DNA of 64,000 bases from Acinetobacter silvestris (GCF_002135235.1 NZ_NEGB01000002.1:496001-560000); one strand, 5' to 3'. Shown: positions 40,215-49,717, numbered from the stretch's first letter. Notes: generated from the sequence alone by a model not told the origin. Translations and numbers: made by a program.

Positions 40215-41147
40215 ATGAACGCTACTGTAGAACAGCTTGCACCTGTAGAACAGCAAGCGACCACAAGTTGGGTTGTTGCCGCGCTATATCAATTTAAAGA
40301 AGTTCAAGATCCCACCGATCTTCAACAACGTCTTTTAGATTTAGTGAACAGCATAAATTTGTGTGGAACTCTAATTGTTGCAAGTGAAGGCATTAACGGA
40401 ACCGTTGCTGGGGATCGTAAATCAATTGATCAAATTCAAGCCTTCCTACTCAATGAAGGTTTTAATGCGATGGAATATAAAGAATCACACAGTGATGATA
40501 AACCATTCCGTAAAATGAAAATCAAACTCAAAAGTGAAATTGTTACCCTTGGAGTTGAAGTAAAGCCACGCGATTTAGTCGGCCATTATCTTGATCCGAA
40601 AGAATGGAATGAACTGATTGCACGTGACGATGTCATCTTAGTCGACACTCGTAATGATTACGAATACAAAGCAGGTACCTTTAAAGGTGCAGTTGACCCT
40701 AAAACTGAAACTTTCCGCGAATTCCCAGAATACGTTAAGCAAAATTTGGAACAACATAAAGATAAAAAAATTGCCATGTTCTGTACAGGTGGAATCCGTT
40801 GTGAAAAATCAACATCGCTACTATTACAAGAAGGCTTTAATGAGGTTTATCACCTTAAAGGTGGTATTTTAAAATACCTAGAAGAAACCCCTGCTGAAGA
40901 AAGTATGTGGGAAGGTGAATGCTTCGTATTTGATGGCCGTACTGCCGTGACCCATGGTGTAGAAGAAGGTCAAAACATTAAATGTCACGCCTGTGGTTGG
41001 CCTTTACTACCAAGCGAAGTTGAACTCCCAAGCTATGAACATGGCGTTTCATGTGTTTACTGCATCGATAAAACCACGGATAAACAAAAAGATGGTTTCC
41101 GTATGCGTCAATCACAAATTATTGCTGCTAAACGCAAACGCCTATAA
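40215..41147 (+). CDS. trhO: tRNA 5-hydroxyuridine(34) synthase TrhO (YceA)
   Basis: Oxygen-dependent hydroxylation of wobble uridine in tRNAs. About 310 residues from ATG 40215, with GGAG ahead; the frame back to a TTG at 40203 is not the start. N-terminal ferredoxin-like YceA domain (about 20-110), rhodanese domain (about 125-225) with the active Cys in MFCTGGIRCEKS, and a C-terminal Cys-rich segment (CHACGWPL..CVYC) that likely binds zinc. Confidence 0.95.
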   Translation: MNATVEQLAPVEQQATTSWVVAALYQFKEVQDPTDLQQRLLDLVNSINLCGTLIVASEGINGTVAGDRKSIDQIQAFLLNEGFNAMEYKESHSDDKPFRKMKIKLKSEIVTLGVEVKPRDLVGHYLDPKEWNELIARDDVILVDTRNDYEYKAGTFKGAVDPKTETFREFPEYVKQNLEQHKDKKIAMFCTGGIRCEKSTSLLLQEGFNEVYHLKGGILKYLEETPAEESMWEGECFVFDGRTAVTHGVEEGQNIKCHACGWPLLPSEVELPSYEHGVSCVYCIDKTTDKQKDGFRMRQSQIIAAKRKRL

Positions 41148-41159
41148 GCAACTCCATTT

Positions 41160-41594
41160 TCAATTTAAATTGCCATCATTCTTGATGGCTTTTTTATTTT
41201 CAGCTTGTGCAAATGATGCATTTCTTAATAGCTTTTGAAACTGACTACACTCTAAAGGATTTTCATATTGACACTGAGCCACGTGACGCAGACTTTGTCT
41301 CAATGCATCTAATTGCTGTATTTGAGCATCAATTTCACTAGCACGTTGTTCAAGTTTATTTTTATCAATAGGTTGAGATTTATTCTGCAACATTTTATGT
41401 AATTGTTTAAGTGTAAATCCAGCCTGCTTTCCCAAACCAATTAATAATAATTGATCTACAACTTGAACTTGAAAAATACGTTGTAACCCTTTACGACCAA
41501 TCGAACGAATCAATCCCTCATGTTCATAATAGCGAATAGTTGAACTAGGAATGCCTGTTCGTTTGACCAATTCTGCAATACTTAGCTCATTCAT
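41160..41594 (-). CDS. MerR-family transcriptional regulator
   Basis: 144 residues. The N-terminal winged helix-turn-helix is typical (SIAELVKRTGIPSSTIRYYEHEGL, read as two motifs around residues 4-28), followed by a long dimerisation coiled coil. The C-terminal part holds two Cys (about 109 and 117, in AQCQYENPLECSQ), a possible metal or redox sensor. It diverges from a DUF2938 gene; the operator-promoter between them fits activation of that gene. The signal is unknown. Confidence 0.9.
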   Translation of the reverse strand: MNELSIAELVKRTGIPSSTIRYYEHEGLIRSIGRKGLQRIFQVQVVDQLLLIGLGKQAGFTLKQLHKMLQNKSQPIDKNKLEQRASEIDAQIQQLDALRQSLRHVAQCQYENPLECSQFQKLLRNASFAQAENKKAIKNDGNLN

Positions 41595-41595
41595 C

Positions 41596-41626
41596 TTGAC
41601 TTGAAGTTCACTTCAACTTGTAAAGT
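41596..41626 (+). promoter_or_regulatory. MerR-type promoter and operator of the DUF2938 gene
   Basis: -35 TTGACT (41596-41601) and -10 TAAAGT (41621-41626) are separated by 19 bases, the over-long spacer typical of MerR-activated promoters. Inside it is a perfect inverted repeat TTGAAGT (41601-41607) / ACTTCAA (41610-41616). The -10 lies 34 bases before the DUF2938 start, and the regulator gene begins 2 bases from the -35, so it is probably also autoregulated. Confidence 0.8.
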
Positions 41627-41659
41627 AGATCAATCTAAAGTACTTCTAGTGATATTCAA

Positions 41660-42160
41660 ATGACTTCAATCGAACTTTATAGCACCATATTCATCATAGC
41701 TATCCTAGCCACACTGTGGATTGATCTTTATTCATTCTGCTTAAAACGTTACTTTAATATTCCATCTTTAGATTATAAATTTGTCGGAAGATGGATTATC
41801 TATCTATTCAAAGGAAAGACCTTCCATCAAACCATCTTACAAACCCCTATTGTAAAAGGTGAAAAAGCAATAGGCTGGATCAGTCATTATTTAATCGGAT
41901 TAATATTTAGCGCTATTTTTATTTTAATGGTCGGAAAATCATGGCTTGCCAATCCACAACTACTGCCCGCACTCACTTTTGGACTAAGCACTGTGATATT
42001 CCCTTTTTTAATTATGCAACCCTGTTTTGGTTTTGGTGTAGCTGCATCAAAACTCCCACAATCGAATAAGGCTCGACTAAAAAGTTTATCTACCCATGCT
42101 TTATTTGGAGTTGGTTTATATTTAGGCGCTATAATTTTAAAGATGTTACATCCACTTTAA
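41660..42160 (+). CDS. DUF2938 membrane protein
   Basis: 166 residues with four hydrophobic helices and the DUF2938 pattern: KRYFNIPSLDYKFVGRW, KAIGWISHYLIG, MQPCFGFGVAASK and STHALFGVGLYLG. An inner-membrane protein without known activity. Driven by the MerR-type promoter just upstream, so it is probably an inducible target of the divergent regulator. Confidence 0.83.
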   Translation: MTSIELYSTIFIIAILATLWIDLYSFCLKRYFNIPSLDYKFVGRWIIYLFKGKTFHQTILQTPIVKGEKAIGWISHYLIGLIFSAIFILMVGKSWLANPQLLPALTFGLSTVIFPFLIMQPCFGFGVAASKLPQSNKARLKSLSTHALFGVGLYLGAIILKMLHPL

Positions 42161-42270
42161 ATAGCATAGGCATCATTCATACAATGAGTAATAAAATTAA
42201 ATATACAAATCAGTGATGTAATTCTTTTTTATTAAATTTAGGATAGGACTAAAAATAATGTATCGAAACT

Positions 42271-42873
42271 ATGACTGACTGGATTATTTCCATTATGGAA
42301 CAACTAGGCTACTTTGGGATTGCCATCCTAATGTTCCTCGACAACGTGTTTCCACCGATTCCCTCTGAGGTCATAATGCCCTCAGCAGGCTTTACCGCAT
42401 CCAAAGGACAACTGCTGCTTTCAGGTGTTATTATTTCAGGCAGTTTAGGATCACTCATTGCAGCAGCTTTGCTCTATTGGATTGGTCACAAAATTCCAAA
42501 TCAAAAAATTTTTAACTGGATTGATCGCTACGGTAAATTTCTTTGGATCAAATCTAAAGATGTAGAAAAAGCCTTAGATTGGTTTGAAACATACGGGCAT
42601 CGAATCGTATTTTTTGGACGAATGATTCCAGCTATACGTTCACTCATCAGTATTCCTGCGGGAATGAGTCACATGCCCTTCTGGAAATTTATGACCTATA
42701 GTGCTTTAGGAACAATCATTTGGACAACGTTTCTAGCTTGTATTGGTTATTATTTTGGTAATAACATTGCACTAATGCAGGAAATTCTTAATCGAGTCGG
42801 TTATGTGATATTAAGTCTCGTATTTATTTTTTTAATATATTGGGCTTACCGCAAATTTTATGCAAAAAAATAA
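42271..42873 (+). CDS. DedA-family membrane protein
   Basis: 200-residue inner-membrane protein of the DedA/VTT superfamily, thought to flip or transport lipid carriers and to support envelope homeostasis. Motifs: FLDNVFPPIPSEVIMPSAG with the conserved Glu, FGRMIPAIRSLISIPAGMSHM with conserved Arg, and GTIIWTTFLACIGYYFG. Several members occur per genome and the exact paralogue cannot be named. Confidence 0.93.
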   Translation: MTDWIISIMEQLGYFGIAILMFLDNVFPPIPSEVIMPSAGFTASKGQLLLSGVIISGSLGSLIAAALLYWIGHKIPNQKIFNWIDRYGKFLWIKSKDVEKALDWFETYGHRIVFFGRMIPAIRSLISIPAGMSHMPFWKFMTYSALGTIIWTTFLACIGYYFGNNIALMQEILNRVGYVILSLVFIFLIYWAYRKFYAKK

Positions 42874-43084
42874 TTTTGCCGTATAAAATACAAATGAAAT
42901 CGTTTTTCTCAACAACATATACCGTTGCATTAATTTCATCTAACAGCCTCAATCAATAAATTAAAGACAATTTAAATATGAAGTATATTCTGTTTACACT
43001 ACTTTCTTAACAATGATTGAATCCCAAGTCTTAATACACTTTCAAGCACACTCAAAACCCTATTAAAAAATTCCAATTCCATAA

Positions 43085-43110
43085 AAAAACACCTCAATTG
43101 AGGTGTTTTT
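43085..43110. terminator. Terminator after the UPF0149 gene
   Basis: 11-bp stem (43085-43095 with 43100-43110), AATT loop, A-run and T-run. Placed to serve the minus-strand UPF0149 gene and possibly the plus-strand DedA gene. Confidence 0.85.
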
Positions 43111-43125
43111 AAAGAAACTCGATGA

Positions 43126-43650
43126 TTATTTTGGTGTGTGATACATCAAATAAATTTCATTTAAGTTTGCAGGAATTTCTTCTGCAATTTCATCCATCAA
43201 CTGGCCATTACGACGGAAAGATTCCATTTGTGGATCTTCATCATCTACACCACTAAACACCATCATTGGTAAAGATAAATCAACCAATTGTTCTTCATGT
43301 TCAGGTGTGAACCAAGCTTCTTCGTTAAGGAACATTGCGTCAACAAAGCCAACACTCCAATCACCTAAACTTGACTCTACCTCAGCTTCTTCAATCTCAA
43401 AAGGAAACTCAATTCCTTCTTCATTGGCTAAGTTCTGACGAATTGCTTCTAACCATGCCTTAATTTGCTCAATGATTTCCTTCGGAACTTTATTTTGATT
43501 TTTATCAAAAAGCTCGTCTAACCATTGATCAAAAGCTGGGCCTACTGCAGTTGCGCATAAAAAACCATGAGTTGCAGCAAAATCTAGACCATGCTCATTT
43601 TGGTCACCATCTAGATACTCACTCAACAGGTCCAAATCTAAAGCACTCAT
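43126..43650 (-). CDS. UPF0149 (YgfB/YecA-like) protein
   Basis: 174-residue acidic helical protein with the UPF0149 pattern (LDLLSEYLDG, DFAATHGFLCATAVGP, GDWSVGFVDAMFL). It lacks the C-terminal SEC-C zinc motif of YecA. Family members have been tied to regulatory roles in some species, but the role here is unknown. The PA3496-like gene lies 66 bases upstream on the same strand. Confidence 0.88.
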   Translation of the reverse strand: MSALDLDLLSEYLDGDQNEHGLDFAATHGFLCATAVGPAFDQWLDELFDKNQNKVPKEIIEQIKAWLEAIRQNLANEEGIEFPFEIEEAEVESSLGDWSVGFVDAMFLNEEAWFTPEHEEQLVDLSLPMMVFSGVDDEDPQMESFRRNGQLMDEIAEEIPANLNEIYLMYHTPK

Positions 43651-43716
43651 TTCGATTCCAACATATCTGAATTAGGGAGTAGCATAGCATTTTCACAGGC
43701 TATACCCAATCTGAAT

Positions 43717-43926
43717 TTATTCGTCTTTATCATCAAAATCATCATCATCATCCAGATCATACTCAAAATCTTTCAGTTCACGATCTAAACGGCGTTGTTC
43801 AAGTAAATCATCTATCAAACGGCGCTTTTCCAAAGACTCTTTGGCGCTTATTTTGCTAGGTGACTCTTCAAAACTAACATCATCATCACCGTAGTTATCA
43901 TCTAGTTCAAAATCTGTAGAAGACAC
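43717..43926 (-). CDS. Small acidic protein, PA3496-like family
   Basis: 69 residues, extremely acidic, ending in a run of Asp. The centre is a charged helix with the pattern SLEKRRLIDDLLEQRRLDREL, written here as the conserved block around residues 31-51. This matches small 'PA3496 family' proteins, annotated as putative envelope-integrity proteins in Pseudomonads. Upstream of the UPF0149 gene. Confidence 0.75.
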   Translation of the reverse strand: MSSTDFELDDNYGDDDVSFEESPSKISAKESLEKRRLIDDLLEQRRLDRELKDFEYDLDDDDDFDDKDE

Positions 43927-44278
43927 TAAAACTACCTCAATGTGAAAAAATGTGAATGGGTCTAGGCGCTATTTATCTTAATTTTAAAATATTGTCAATA
44001 TTTATTTAATTTTTACATATAAAATCAAGATCAGACTTCTATTCAACGCCATTTTTATGTCATGATTAAGCCAATAATTACACAATTTATAATACATTTG
44101 TAAAAAATAGCAATCTGGCTTGAAAATAATTTTCACGCCCCAATCTTGATCACAGTAGCTATTAAACTTTAAAGATTTTTCAAACAGATTTGAGCTACCA
44201 ACTCAGATACTATTTTAGCGAATTGTGCTATCATGCACGGTTTTTCACTGTCACAGATTCAACGAGAAGAGAGCAAAG
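43927..44278 (+). other. Intergenic region upstream of rpoD
   Basis: 352 bases, strongly AT-rich, between divergent genes. It must hold the rpoD promoter. A possible -10, TATCAT at 44229-44234, has no good -35. The rpoD ribosome site (GAGAAGAGAG) is near 44264-44273. No RNA or repeat seen. Confidence 0.4.
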
Positions 44279-46171
44279 ATGAGCGATAAGCATTCCCCTA
44301 CTTCGCAAGTAGCGGCTCTGATTAGCCGAGGCAAAGAACAAGGTTACTTAACCTACGCTGAGGTTAACGATCATCTACCAGACTCAATCACAGAAAGTGA
44401 GCAAATTGAAGACATTATTCAAATGCTTCAAGATGTGGGCATTCCTGTGCACGAACGTGCGCCTGAATCTGATGATACGATGTTCGAAGGTAATAATGAA
44501 GCTGCGGATGAAGTTGCAGAAGAAGAAGCTGCAGCCGTACTTGCCTCTGTAGAAAGTGAACCTGGACGTACCACTGACCCTGTTCGTATGTATATGCGCG
44601 AAATGGGTACAGTTGAGCTTTTGACTCGTGAAGGCGAAATTAATATTGCGAAACGTATTGAAGAAGGTATTCGTGACGTTCTTCATTCAATCGCTTATTG
44701 GCCAAATGCAGTTGAAGTTGTATTACAAGAATATAATGATTATGAAGTCGGCGAACGTCGTTTAGCAGATCTCCTGTCTGGTTACTTAGACCCTGAGTCT
44801 GATGAACCAATTCCAGAAGTCTTAGAAGATGTGTCTGAAGAATTAGATGAAGTTGAAGAAGATTCATCTAAAAAACCAGCCAAAGATGTAAAACTCGATG
44901 ATGACGAAGAAGAAGAAGCTGAAAGCGATGACGATGATTCTGAAGGCGAGTCTGGTCCAGATCCTGAAATTGCAAAAGCACGTTTCGACGAATTAAAAAA
45001 TGTTTGGAACAATGCGAAAGCGATCATTGCTAAAGGTGGACGCGATACGGCTGATGCTAAAGAAGCAATGGAAGCACTTGCCACTGTATTTATGATGTTT
45101 AAATTTACGCCTCGTTTATTTGACATCATTTCAGAAATGATCCGTGGCACGCATGAACAAATTCGTACTTCTGAACGTGAAGTGATGCGTTATGCCGTTC
45201 GTCGTGGTCGTATGGATCGCACGCAATTCCGTACTTCTTTCCCTGGTCAAGAATCCAATCCAGCTTGGTTAGATGAACAAATTGCGAAAGCACCTGCTGA
45301 CCAAAAAGGTTATTTGGAAAAAGTACGTCCAGATGTTCTTGCATTCCAACAAAAGATTGCTGACCTCGAAAAAGAATTAGGCTTAAGCGTTAAAGACATT
45401 AAAGATATTTCTAAACGTATGGCAATTGGCGAAGCCAAAGCACGTCGCGCGAAGAAAGAAATGGTTGAAGCCAACTTACGTTTGGTGATTTCGATCGCGA
45501 AAAAATACACTAACCGTGGTTTGCAATTCCTTGACTTGATTCAAGAAGGTAACATCGGTTTGATGAAAGCCGTAGATAAGTTTGAATACCGTCGTGGTTA
45601 TAAATTTTCGACCTATGCAACTTGGTGGATTCGTCAGGCGATTACACGTTCTATTGCCGATCAAGCACGTACCATTCGTATTCCAGTCCACATGATTGAA
45701 ACAATTAACAAAATCAACCGTGTATCTCGTCAACTTCTTCAAGAAATGGGCCGTGAGCCAACACCTGAAGAATTAGGTGAACGTCTGGAAATGGACGAAG
45801 TTAAAGTACGTAAAGTGCTTAAAATTGCCAAAGAACCGATTTCGATGGAAACACCGATTGGTGATGATGAAGATTCGCATCTTGGTGACTTTATTGAAGA
45901 CGGTAATATCACCTCTCCAATTGATGCAGCGACTTCAGAAGGATTAAAAGAAGCAACGCGTGAAGTGCTTGAAAACTTGACTGAACGTGAAGCCAAAGTC
46001 TTAAAAATGCGTTTTGGTATTGATATGCCAACCGATCACACTTTAGAAGAAGTGGGTAAACAATTTGATGTAACACGTGAACGTATTCGTCAGATTGAAG
46101 CTAAAGCATTACGTAAACTTCGTCACCCTTCTCGTTCTGAACATTTACGTTCATTCCTAGAAAACGACTAA
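44279..46171 (+). CDS. rpoD: RNA polymerase primary sigma factor (sigma-70)
   Basis: Housekeeping sigma factor. 630 residues from ATG 44279; the frame extends upstream through untranslated leader. Region 1.1 (about 1-80), region 1.2 ([13 protein letters not shown]), a highly acidic non-conserved insert (about 185-235, runs of Glu/Asp), region 2 (RFVVSIAKKY-type: [23 protein letters not shown] split over 400-425; [15 protein letters not shown]), region 3, and region 4 ([17 protein letters not shown]) are in order. Its C-terminus is complete. Confidence 0.98.
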   Translation: MSDKHSPTSQVAALISRGKEQGYLTYAEVNDHLPDSITESEQIEDIIQMLQDVGIPVHERAPESDDTMFEGNNEAADEVAEEEAAAVLASVESEPGRTTDPVRMYMREMGTVELLTREGEINIAKRIEEGIRDVLHSIAYWPNAVEVVLQEYNDYEVGERRLADLLSGYLDPESDEPIPEVLEDVSEELDEVEEDSSKKPAKDVKLDDDEEEEAESDDDDSEGESGPDPEIAKARFDELKNVWNNAKAIIAKGGRDTADAKEAMEALATVFMMFKFTPRLFDIISEMIRGTHEQIRTSEREVMRYAVRRGRMDRTQFRTSFPGQESNPAWLDEQIAKAPADQKGYLEKVRPDVLAFQQKIADLEKELGLSVKDIKDISKRMAIGEAKARRAKKEMVEANLRLVISIAKKYTNRGLQFLDLIQEGNIGLMKAVDKFEYRRGYKFSTYATWWIRQAITRSIADQARTIRIPVHMIETINKINRVSRQLLQEMGREPTPEELGERLEMDEVKVRKVLKIAKEPISMETPIGDDEDSHLGDFIEDGNITSPIDAATSEGLKEATREVLENLTEREAKVLKMRFGIDMPTDHTLEEVGKQFDVTRERIRQIEAKALRKLRHPSRSEHLRSFLEND

Positions 46172-46180
46172 TTTTACGCG

Positions 46181-46264
46181 ATATAAATGGGAGCTTGAAA
46201 AACCGTCAAGCATCCCCATTTATATTATTATGAAATAACACAACGCCTGCAATTATGCGGGCGT
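46181..46264 (+). terminator. Hairpins between rpoD and the YbeD gene
   Basis: Two hairpins. The first (46181-46225) has long arms with a small bulge and ends in AT-rich sequence; the second is a 9-bp stem (46243-46251 with 46256-46264) with one G-T pair. Neither has a strong T-run, so rpoD transcripts may partly read into the YbeD gene 12 bases downstream of the second hairpin. Confidence 0.5.
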
Positions 46265-46286
46265 AATTAATATAAAAGAGGTGACC

Positions 46287-46580
46287 ATGACTCTATTAGA
46301 CCGTACACCATCACGTGAGCTTCGAGAAGATCTTTGGGTTTTTCCTATGGATTATCCAATTAAATTAATTGGGGAAGCCCACGAAGATTTACATGTTGCT
46401 GTAGTAGAAATTATGGTAAAGCACTTCCCTGATTTTGATGGTACAAGTATTAAAGTACAACCATCACGGACTGGGAAATATCATTCGCTAACTGCACAAA
46501 TTACTTTTGTAGAACTTGAACAGGTTCACGCACTGTATGCAGATCTAGCAGCTTGCCCATTAATTAAAACAGCACTCTAA
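46287..46580 (+). CDS. YbeD/DUF493 family protein
   Basis: 97 residues from ATG 46287, with AGAGGT ahead; the GTG at 46281 lies inside the ribosome site. It matches DUF493 (E. coli YbeD), a small ACT-like fold protein: DYPIKLIGEAHEDL, VQPSRTGKYHSLTAQI. In E. coli it lies next to lipB, as it does here. Possibly a lipoate-related regulatory protein, but not proven. Confidence 0.9.
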   Translation: MTLLDRTPSRELREDLWVFPMDYPIKLIGEAHEDLHVAVVEIMVKHFPDFDGTSIKVQPSRTGKYHSLTAQITFVELEQVHALYADLAACPLIKTAL

Positions 46581-46987
46581 GTCTTAAAAATAAAAAACAC
46601 GCCTTAATGCGTGTTTTTTATTTTTAATATTTACAACTTAACTTAAACTACAACTCAGCTCTAGATATCTTCTTAATCTTGCGAATCTTTATTCATAACA
46701 ACCTATAAAATAACAGTTTATTCAATAATTAAAAATCACTCCTCCTGTTTTCACATCATAGCTTCTTACCATAAAACAGTAGTTATGATCCTCTAAAAAC
46801 GCAAACATCATTATGAATTTTATTTTAACGATCAAAATAGATAGACCTTCATAATGAATATTAATTATACAAACTCATTTTAGTAAATTGATTTGAAATA
46901 CCAAGATATAACCTGACAAGTCCTCCCTATTGCCGTTCTATTTATTTATAATTGATACATTCTTTTGTATTCAAGGACGCATATCAC
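46581..46987 (+). other. YbeD-lipB intergenic region
   Basis: 407 bases. A terminator (46592-46620: stem AAAAAACACGC/GCGTGTTTTTT) ends the YbeD transcript. The rest is AT-rich with no gene or structured RNA that I can support. The lipB ribosome site AAGGA is at about 46973. Confidence 0.5.
46592..46620 (+). terminator. Intrinsic terminator after the YbeD gene
   Basis: 11-bp stem with a short loop and a T-run, 12 bases after the stop. Confidence 0.9.
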
Positions 46988-47647
46988 GTGAATAATGCTG
47001 TTCTAAAACCCTCTTTAGTTGTGCGCCAGTATTCGGAACTCACTCCCTATGCTGAACGCTTTCAAGAAATGAAAAGCTACACCGAGCAACGTGATGAACA
47101 TTCGCCAGACCAACTCTGGATTTTGCAGCACCCCAATGTTTTAACCCAAGGACAGGCTGGCAAACCTGAGCACATTCTCATACCCAGTGATATTCCGATC
47201 GTTCAATCTGATCGTGGCGGTCAAGTCACTTGGCATGGCCCAGGGCAAATGGTGATTTATTTTATGTTTGATCTTAATCGGCTCAAATGGAATGTCCGCA
47301 CACTCGTTTCCTTTGCTGAAAATTTAATGATCAACTTATTAAAAAAATCTAATATAGAAGCCTACGCAAAAGCCGATGCACCAGGGGTCTATGTCAATGA
47401 TCGTAAAATCGGCTCTTTGGGTTTTAAAATTCGTAAAGGTCGTAGTTATCATGGCTTAGCATTAAATATTGATTGTGATTTAACTGGATTTAATACGATT
47501 AATCCTTGCGGCTACGCTGGTTTAGAAATGATCCGCATTTGTGATCTTTTACAAAATTATCCCAACTATGCACAGTTATGTATGGATGTGATTGAATATA
47601 TGAACAATAGCGGTTACTTTAGTGACCTTGAAGTCATTCCATTATAA
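46988..47647 (+). CDS. lipB: Octanoyl-ACP:protein octanoyltransferase
   Basis: Attaches octanoate to lipoyl domains, such as that of SucB in this window. About 219 residues. I choose GTG 46988, which has AAGGA 9 bases before it; the frame also extends to a TTG at 46952 without a ribosome site. Motifs: [23 protein letters not shown] (about 75-86), [21 protein letters not shown] and the active-site segment INPCGYAGL with the catalytic Cys. lipA is not adjacent. Confidence 0.95.
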   Translation: MNNAVLKPSLVVRQYSELTPYAERFQEMKSYTEQRDEHSPDQLWILQHPNVLTQGQAGKPEHILIPSDIPIVQSDRGGQVTWHGPGQMVIYFMFDLNRLKWNVRTLVSFAENLMINLLKKSNIEAYAKADAPGVYVNDRKIGSLGFKIRKGRSYHGLALNIDCDLTGFNTINPCGYAGLEMIRICDLLQNYPNYAQLCMDVIEYMNNSGYFSDLEVIPL

Positions 47648-47728
47648 ATGGCTTTATTTTTATCCGAGAATAAATTAGAGTAATTACTCTAAAACATAAA
47701 TAGAATTTTTTATCAAAGGGATAAGCGA

Positions 47729-48262
47729 GTGATTTCAACCAAATCAGTAAAACCCGCTTTAGAACAAGCCTACATCAAACTCATGATGGATGTGATTGGT
47801 CGAGGCTTGGTGATGGCGAGTCAGGTCGATGATGAAATTAGACATGAAGTGTCTAAATTTCCTGTTGGATTTACTTTATCTATGGATGTCTTTCAAAATG
47901 ACATTGCATTTATTGCTAAAGTGACGCCACAGCAAGATTTAGAACTCCTTAAATCTTTAGAAGGTAAGCCTGATCTAACCATTACCTTTAAACATTTACA
48001 TCATGCTTTTTTAGTTTTTTCATTTCAAGAAAGTACTGCGCAAGCATTTGCGAATGACCGTATGATTGCTGACGGTGATTTAAGTTACGCCATTCGTTTA
48101 GTCCGCTGCTTAAATAAAATGGAAGCTTTAATCTTACCCAAACTTGTCGCAGAACTCGCAGTGAAAGAATACCCAAGCGAATTAACGTTAAAAGAAAAAT
48201 TGACTGGCGCAGCAAATATTTACTTAAAAGTTGCGCAATCTTATTTAAAAGGGAGTGTATAA
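47729..48262 (+). CDS. SCP2-like sterol/lipid-binding domain protein
   Basis: 177 residues from GTG 47729 (ribosome site AAAGGGAT). The pattern (KPDLTITFKHLHHAFLVFS..DGDLSYAIRLVRCL) resembles SCP2-like lipid-binding folds. It is directly followed by the iron alcohol dehydrogenase with a 3-base gap, so the pair is an operon. It may present a long-chain substrate to the enzyme (inference). Confidence 0.7.
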   Translation: MISTKSVKPALEQAYIKLMMDVIGRGLVMASQVDDEIRHEVSKFPVGFTLSMDVFQNDIAFIAKVTPQQDLELLKSLEGKPDLTITFKHLHHAFLVFSFQESTAQAFANDRMIADGDLSYAIRLVRCLNKMEALILPKLVAELAVKEYPSELTLKEKLTGAANIYLKVAQSYLKGSV

Positions 48263-48265
48263 CAC

Positions 48266-49450
48266 ATGGCTAAACCATATTACGAGTTCTTTTGTCCTGT
48301 CAAAGTGATCGCTGGTCATGCCGCGTTAGAACATATTCCTTACGAACTTGCAGCATTAGGCTCTAAACGCCCAATGATCATTACAGACAAAGGTGTGCGT
48401 AGCAATCACCTTTTAGCACCCATTGAAGCGGCTTTTGAGCCGACTGATGTTGAAATTGGCTTTATTTTTGATGATGTTCCACCAGACTCTAGTTTGGAAA
48501 CTGTACAAGCTGCTGCAAAAGCTTACCGCGAAAATGGATGTGATGCCATTATTGCTGTCGGTGGTGGCTCAGTCATTGATACGTCTAAAGCGACCAATAT
48601 TTTAGTCACTGAAGGCGGTGATGACCTGACCAAATATTCAGGTGCACACAACCTACCAAATCCTTTAAAACCATTTTTCGTGATTCCAACCACATCTGGA
48701 ACTGGCTCCGAAGTGACGATGGTTGCTGTGGTTTCTGACAACCAAAAACATGTAAAAATGGCATTTGCTTCAAATTATTTGATGCCACACGCCGCGATTT
48801 TAGATCCGCGCATGACGCAAACCTTGCCACCACACTTAACCGCAATGACAGCCATGGATGCCATGACACATGCGATTGAGGCATATACATGCATGGCGGC
48901 AAATCCAATTTCGGATGCTTATGCAACTGCTGCGATTAAAAAAATCAGCAATAACATGTTCAATGTCTTAGATAATCCAAACGATGCTCAAGCACGTTTA
49001 GAGTTGGCTCAAGCATCAACCATGGCTGGCATTGCATTCTCCAACTCCATGGTCGGTATCGTTCATTCGTTAGGACACGCATTAGGTGCTGTTGCGCATT
49101 TACCGCATGGTTTATGTATGAACTTATTCCTTCCTTATGTGCTGGAATACAACAAAGAAATCAATGGTGACAAAATTGCCGATCTGTTACTTCCGTTAGC
49201 AGGTGCGGATATTTATGCACAAACACCAGCTAATCTACGTGCAGACAAAACCATTGCCATGTTAAACACCATGCGTGACCATCTCTATGCACGGACTAAA
49301 CTTCCACGTACATTAAGTGAAACTGGCAAAGTGAGCAAAGAGCAATTAGATGATGTGGCTGAAAAGGCACTGAATGATGGCTCGATTATTTATAATCCGA
49401 AAGAAGCAACATTCAAAGATTTGAGAAATATCTTAGAAAAAGCTTGGTAA
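48266..49450 (+). CDS. Iron-containing alcohol dehydrogenase
   Basis: 394-residue group III alcohol dehydrogenase. NAD(P) motif GGGSVIDTSKA (about 97-107) and the metal site TAMDAMTHAIEAY, HSLGHALGAVAHLPHG with the Asp and three His ligands are intact. The alcohol substrate cannot be named. It starts 3 bases after the SCP2-like gene and ends before a strong terminator. Confidence 0.93.
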   Translation: MAKPYYEFFCPVKVIAGHAALEHIPYELAALGSKRPMIITDKGVRSNHLLAPIEAAFEPTDVEIGFIFDDVPPDSSLETVQAAAKAYRENGCDAIIAVGGGSVIDTSKATNILVTEGGDDLTKYSGAHNLPNPLKPFFVIPTTSGTGSEVTMVAVVSDNQKHVKMAFASNYLMPHAAILDPRMTQTLPPHLTAMTAMDAMTHAIEAYTCMAANPISDAYATAAIKKISNNMFNVLDNPNDAQARLELAQASTMAGIAFSNSMVGIVHSLGHALGAVAHLPHGLCMNLFLPYVLEYNKEINGDKIADLLLPLAGADIYAQTPANLRADKTIAMLNTMRDHLYARTKLPRTLSETGKVSKEQLDDVAEKALNDGSIIYNPKEATFKDLRNILEKAW

Positions 49451-49483
49451 TGATTCAAAAATAAGCCGCGTTATAATTAAACT

Positions 49484-49516
49484 AAGCCTGATGATTTTTA
49501 TAAACATCAGGCTTTT
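49484..49516 (+). terminator. Intrinsic terminator after the alcohol dehydrogenase
   Basis: 10-bp stem (49484-49493 with 49505-49514), 11-base loop, T-run. Confidence 0.88.
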
Positions 49517-49642
49517 CTCTAATTAGAAATAAAGCCTTTAGCTTTTTGTATAAAAAAGCATCTTTTTTTTGCTAAAAAATCACAAAGTTACTGACAAAAG
49601 ATATCATTTAGAGTAGATTGGCGCACTTTTGTTTTATTCGTA

Positions 49643-49705
49643 GGGGGGATCGTTTCGTCTCAAACGGTCCTTATAAACATGACTGATCCTTGATCAACGA
49701 TTAAG
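49643..49705 (+). promoter_or_regulatory. Structured 5' leader of the PuuP-like permease
   Basis: A 9-bp hairpin with one G-T pair (49647-49655 with 49662-49670) follows a run of six G. Downstream GATCC and AACGA (about 49685-49700) could instead pair with the left arm (GGATC and TCGTT). Mutually exclusive pairings ending just before the AGAGGA ribosome site suggest a regulatory leader. I cannot match it to a known riboswitch. Confidence 0.35.
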
Positions 49706-49717
49706 AGGATAACGCCG

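Noticed and set aside
44782..45150. Minus-strand 122-codon serine-rich frame inside rpoD
   Set aside because: It is the antisense shadow of the Asp/Glu-rich codons (GAT, GAA) of the sigma factor insert, which read as Ser-rich on the other strand.
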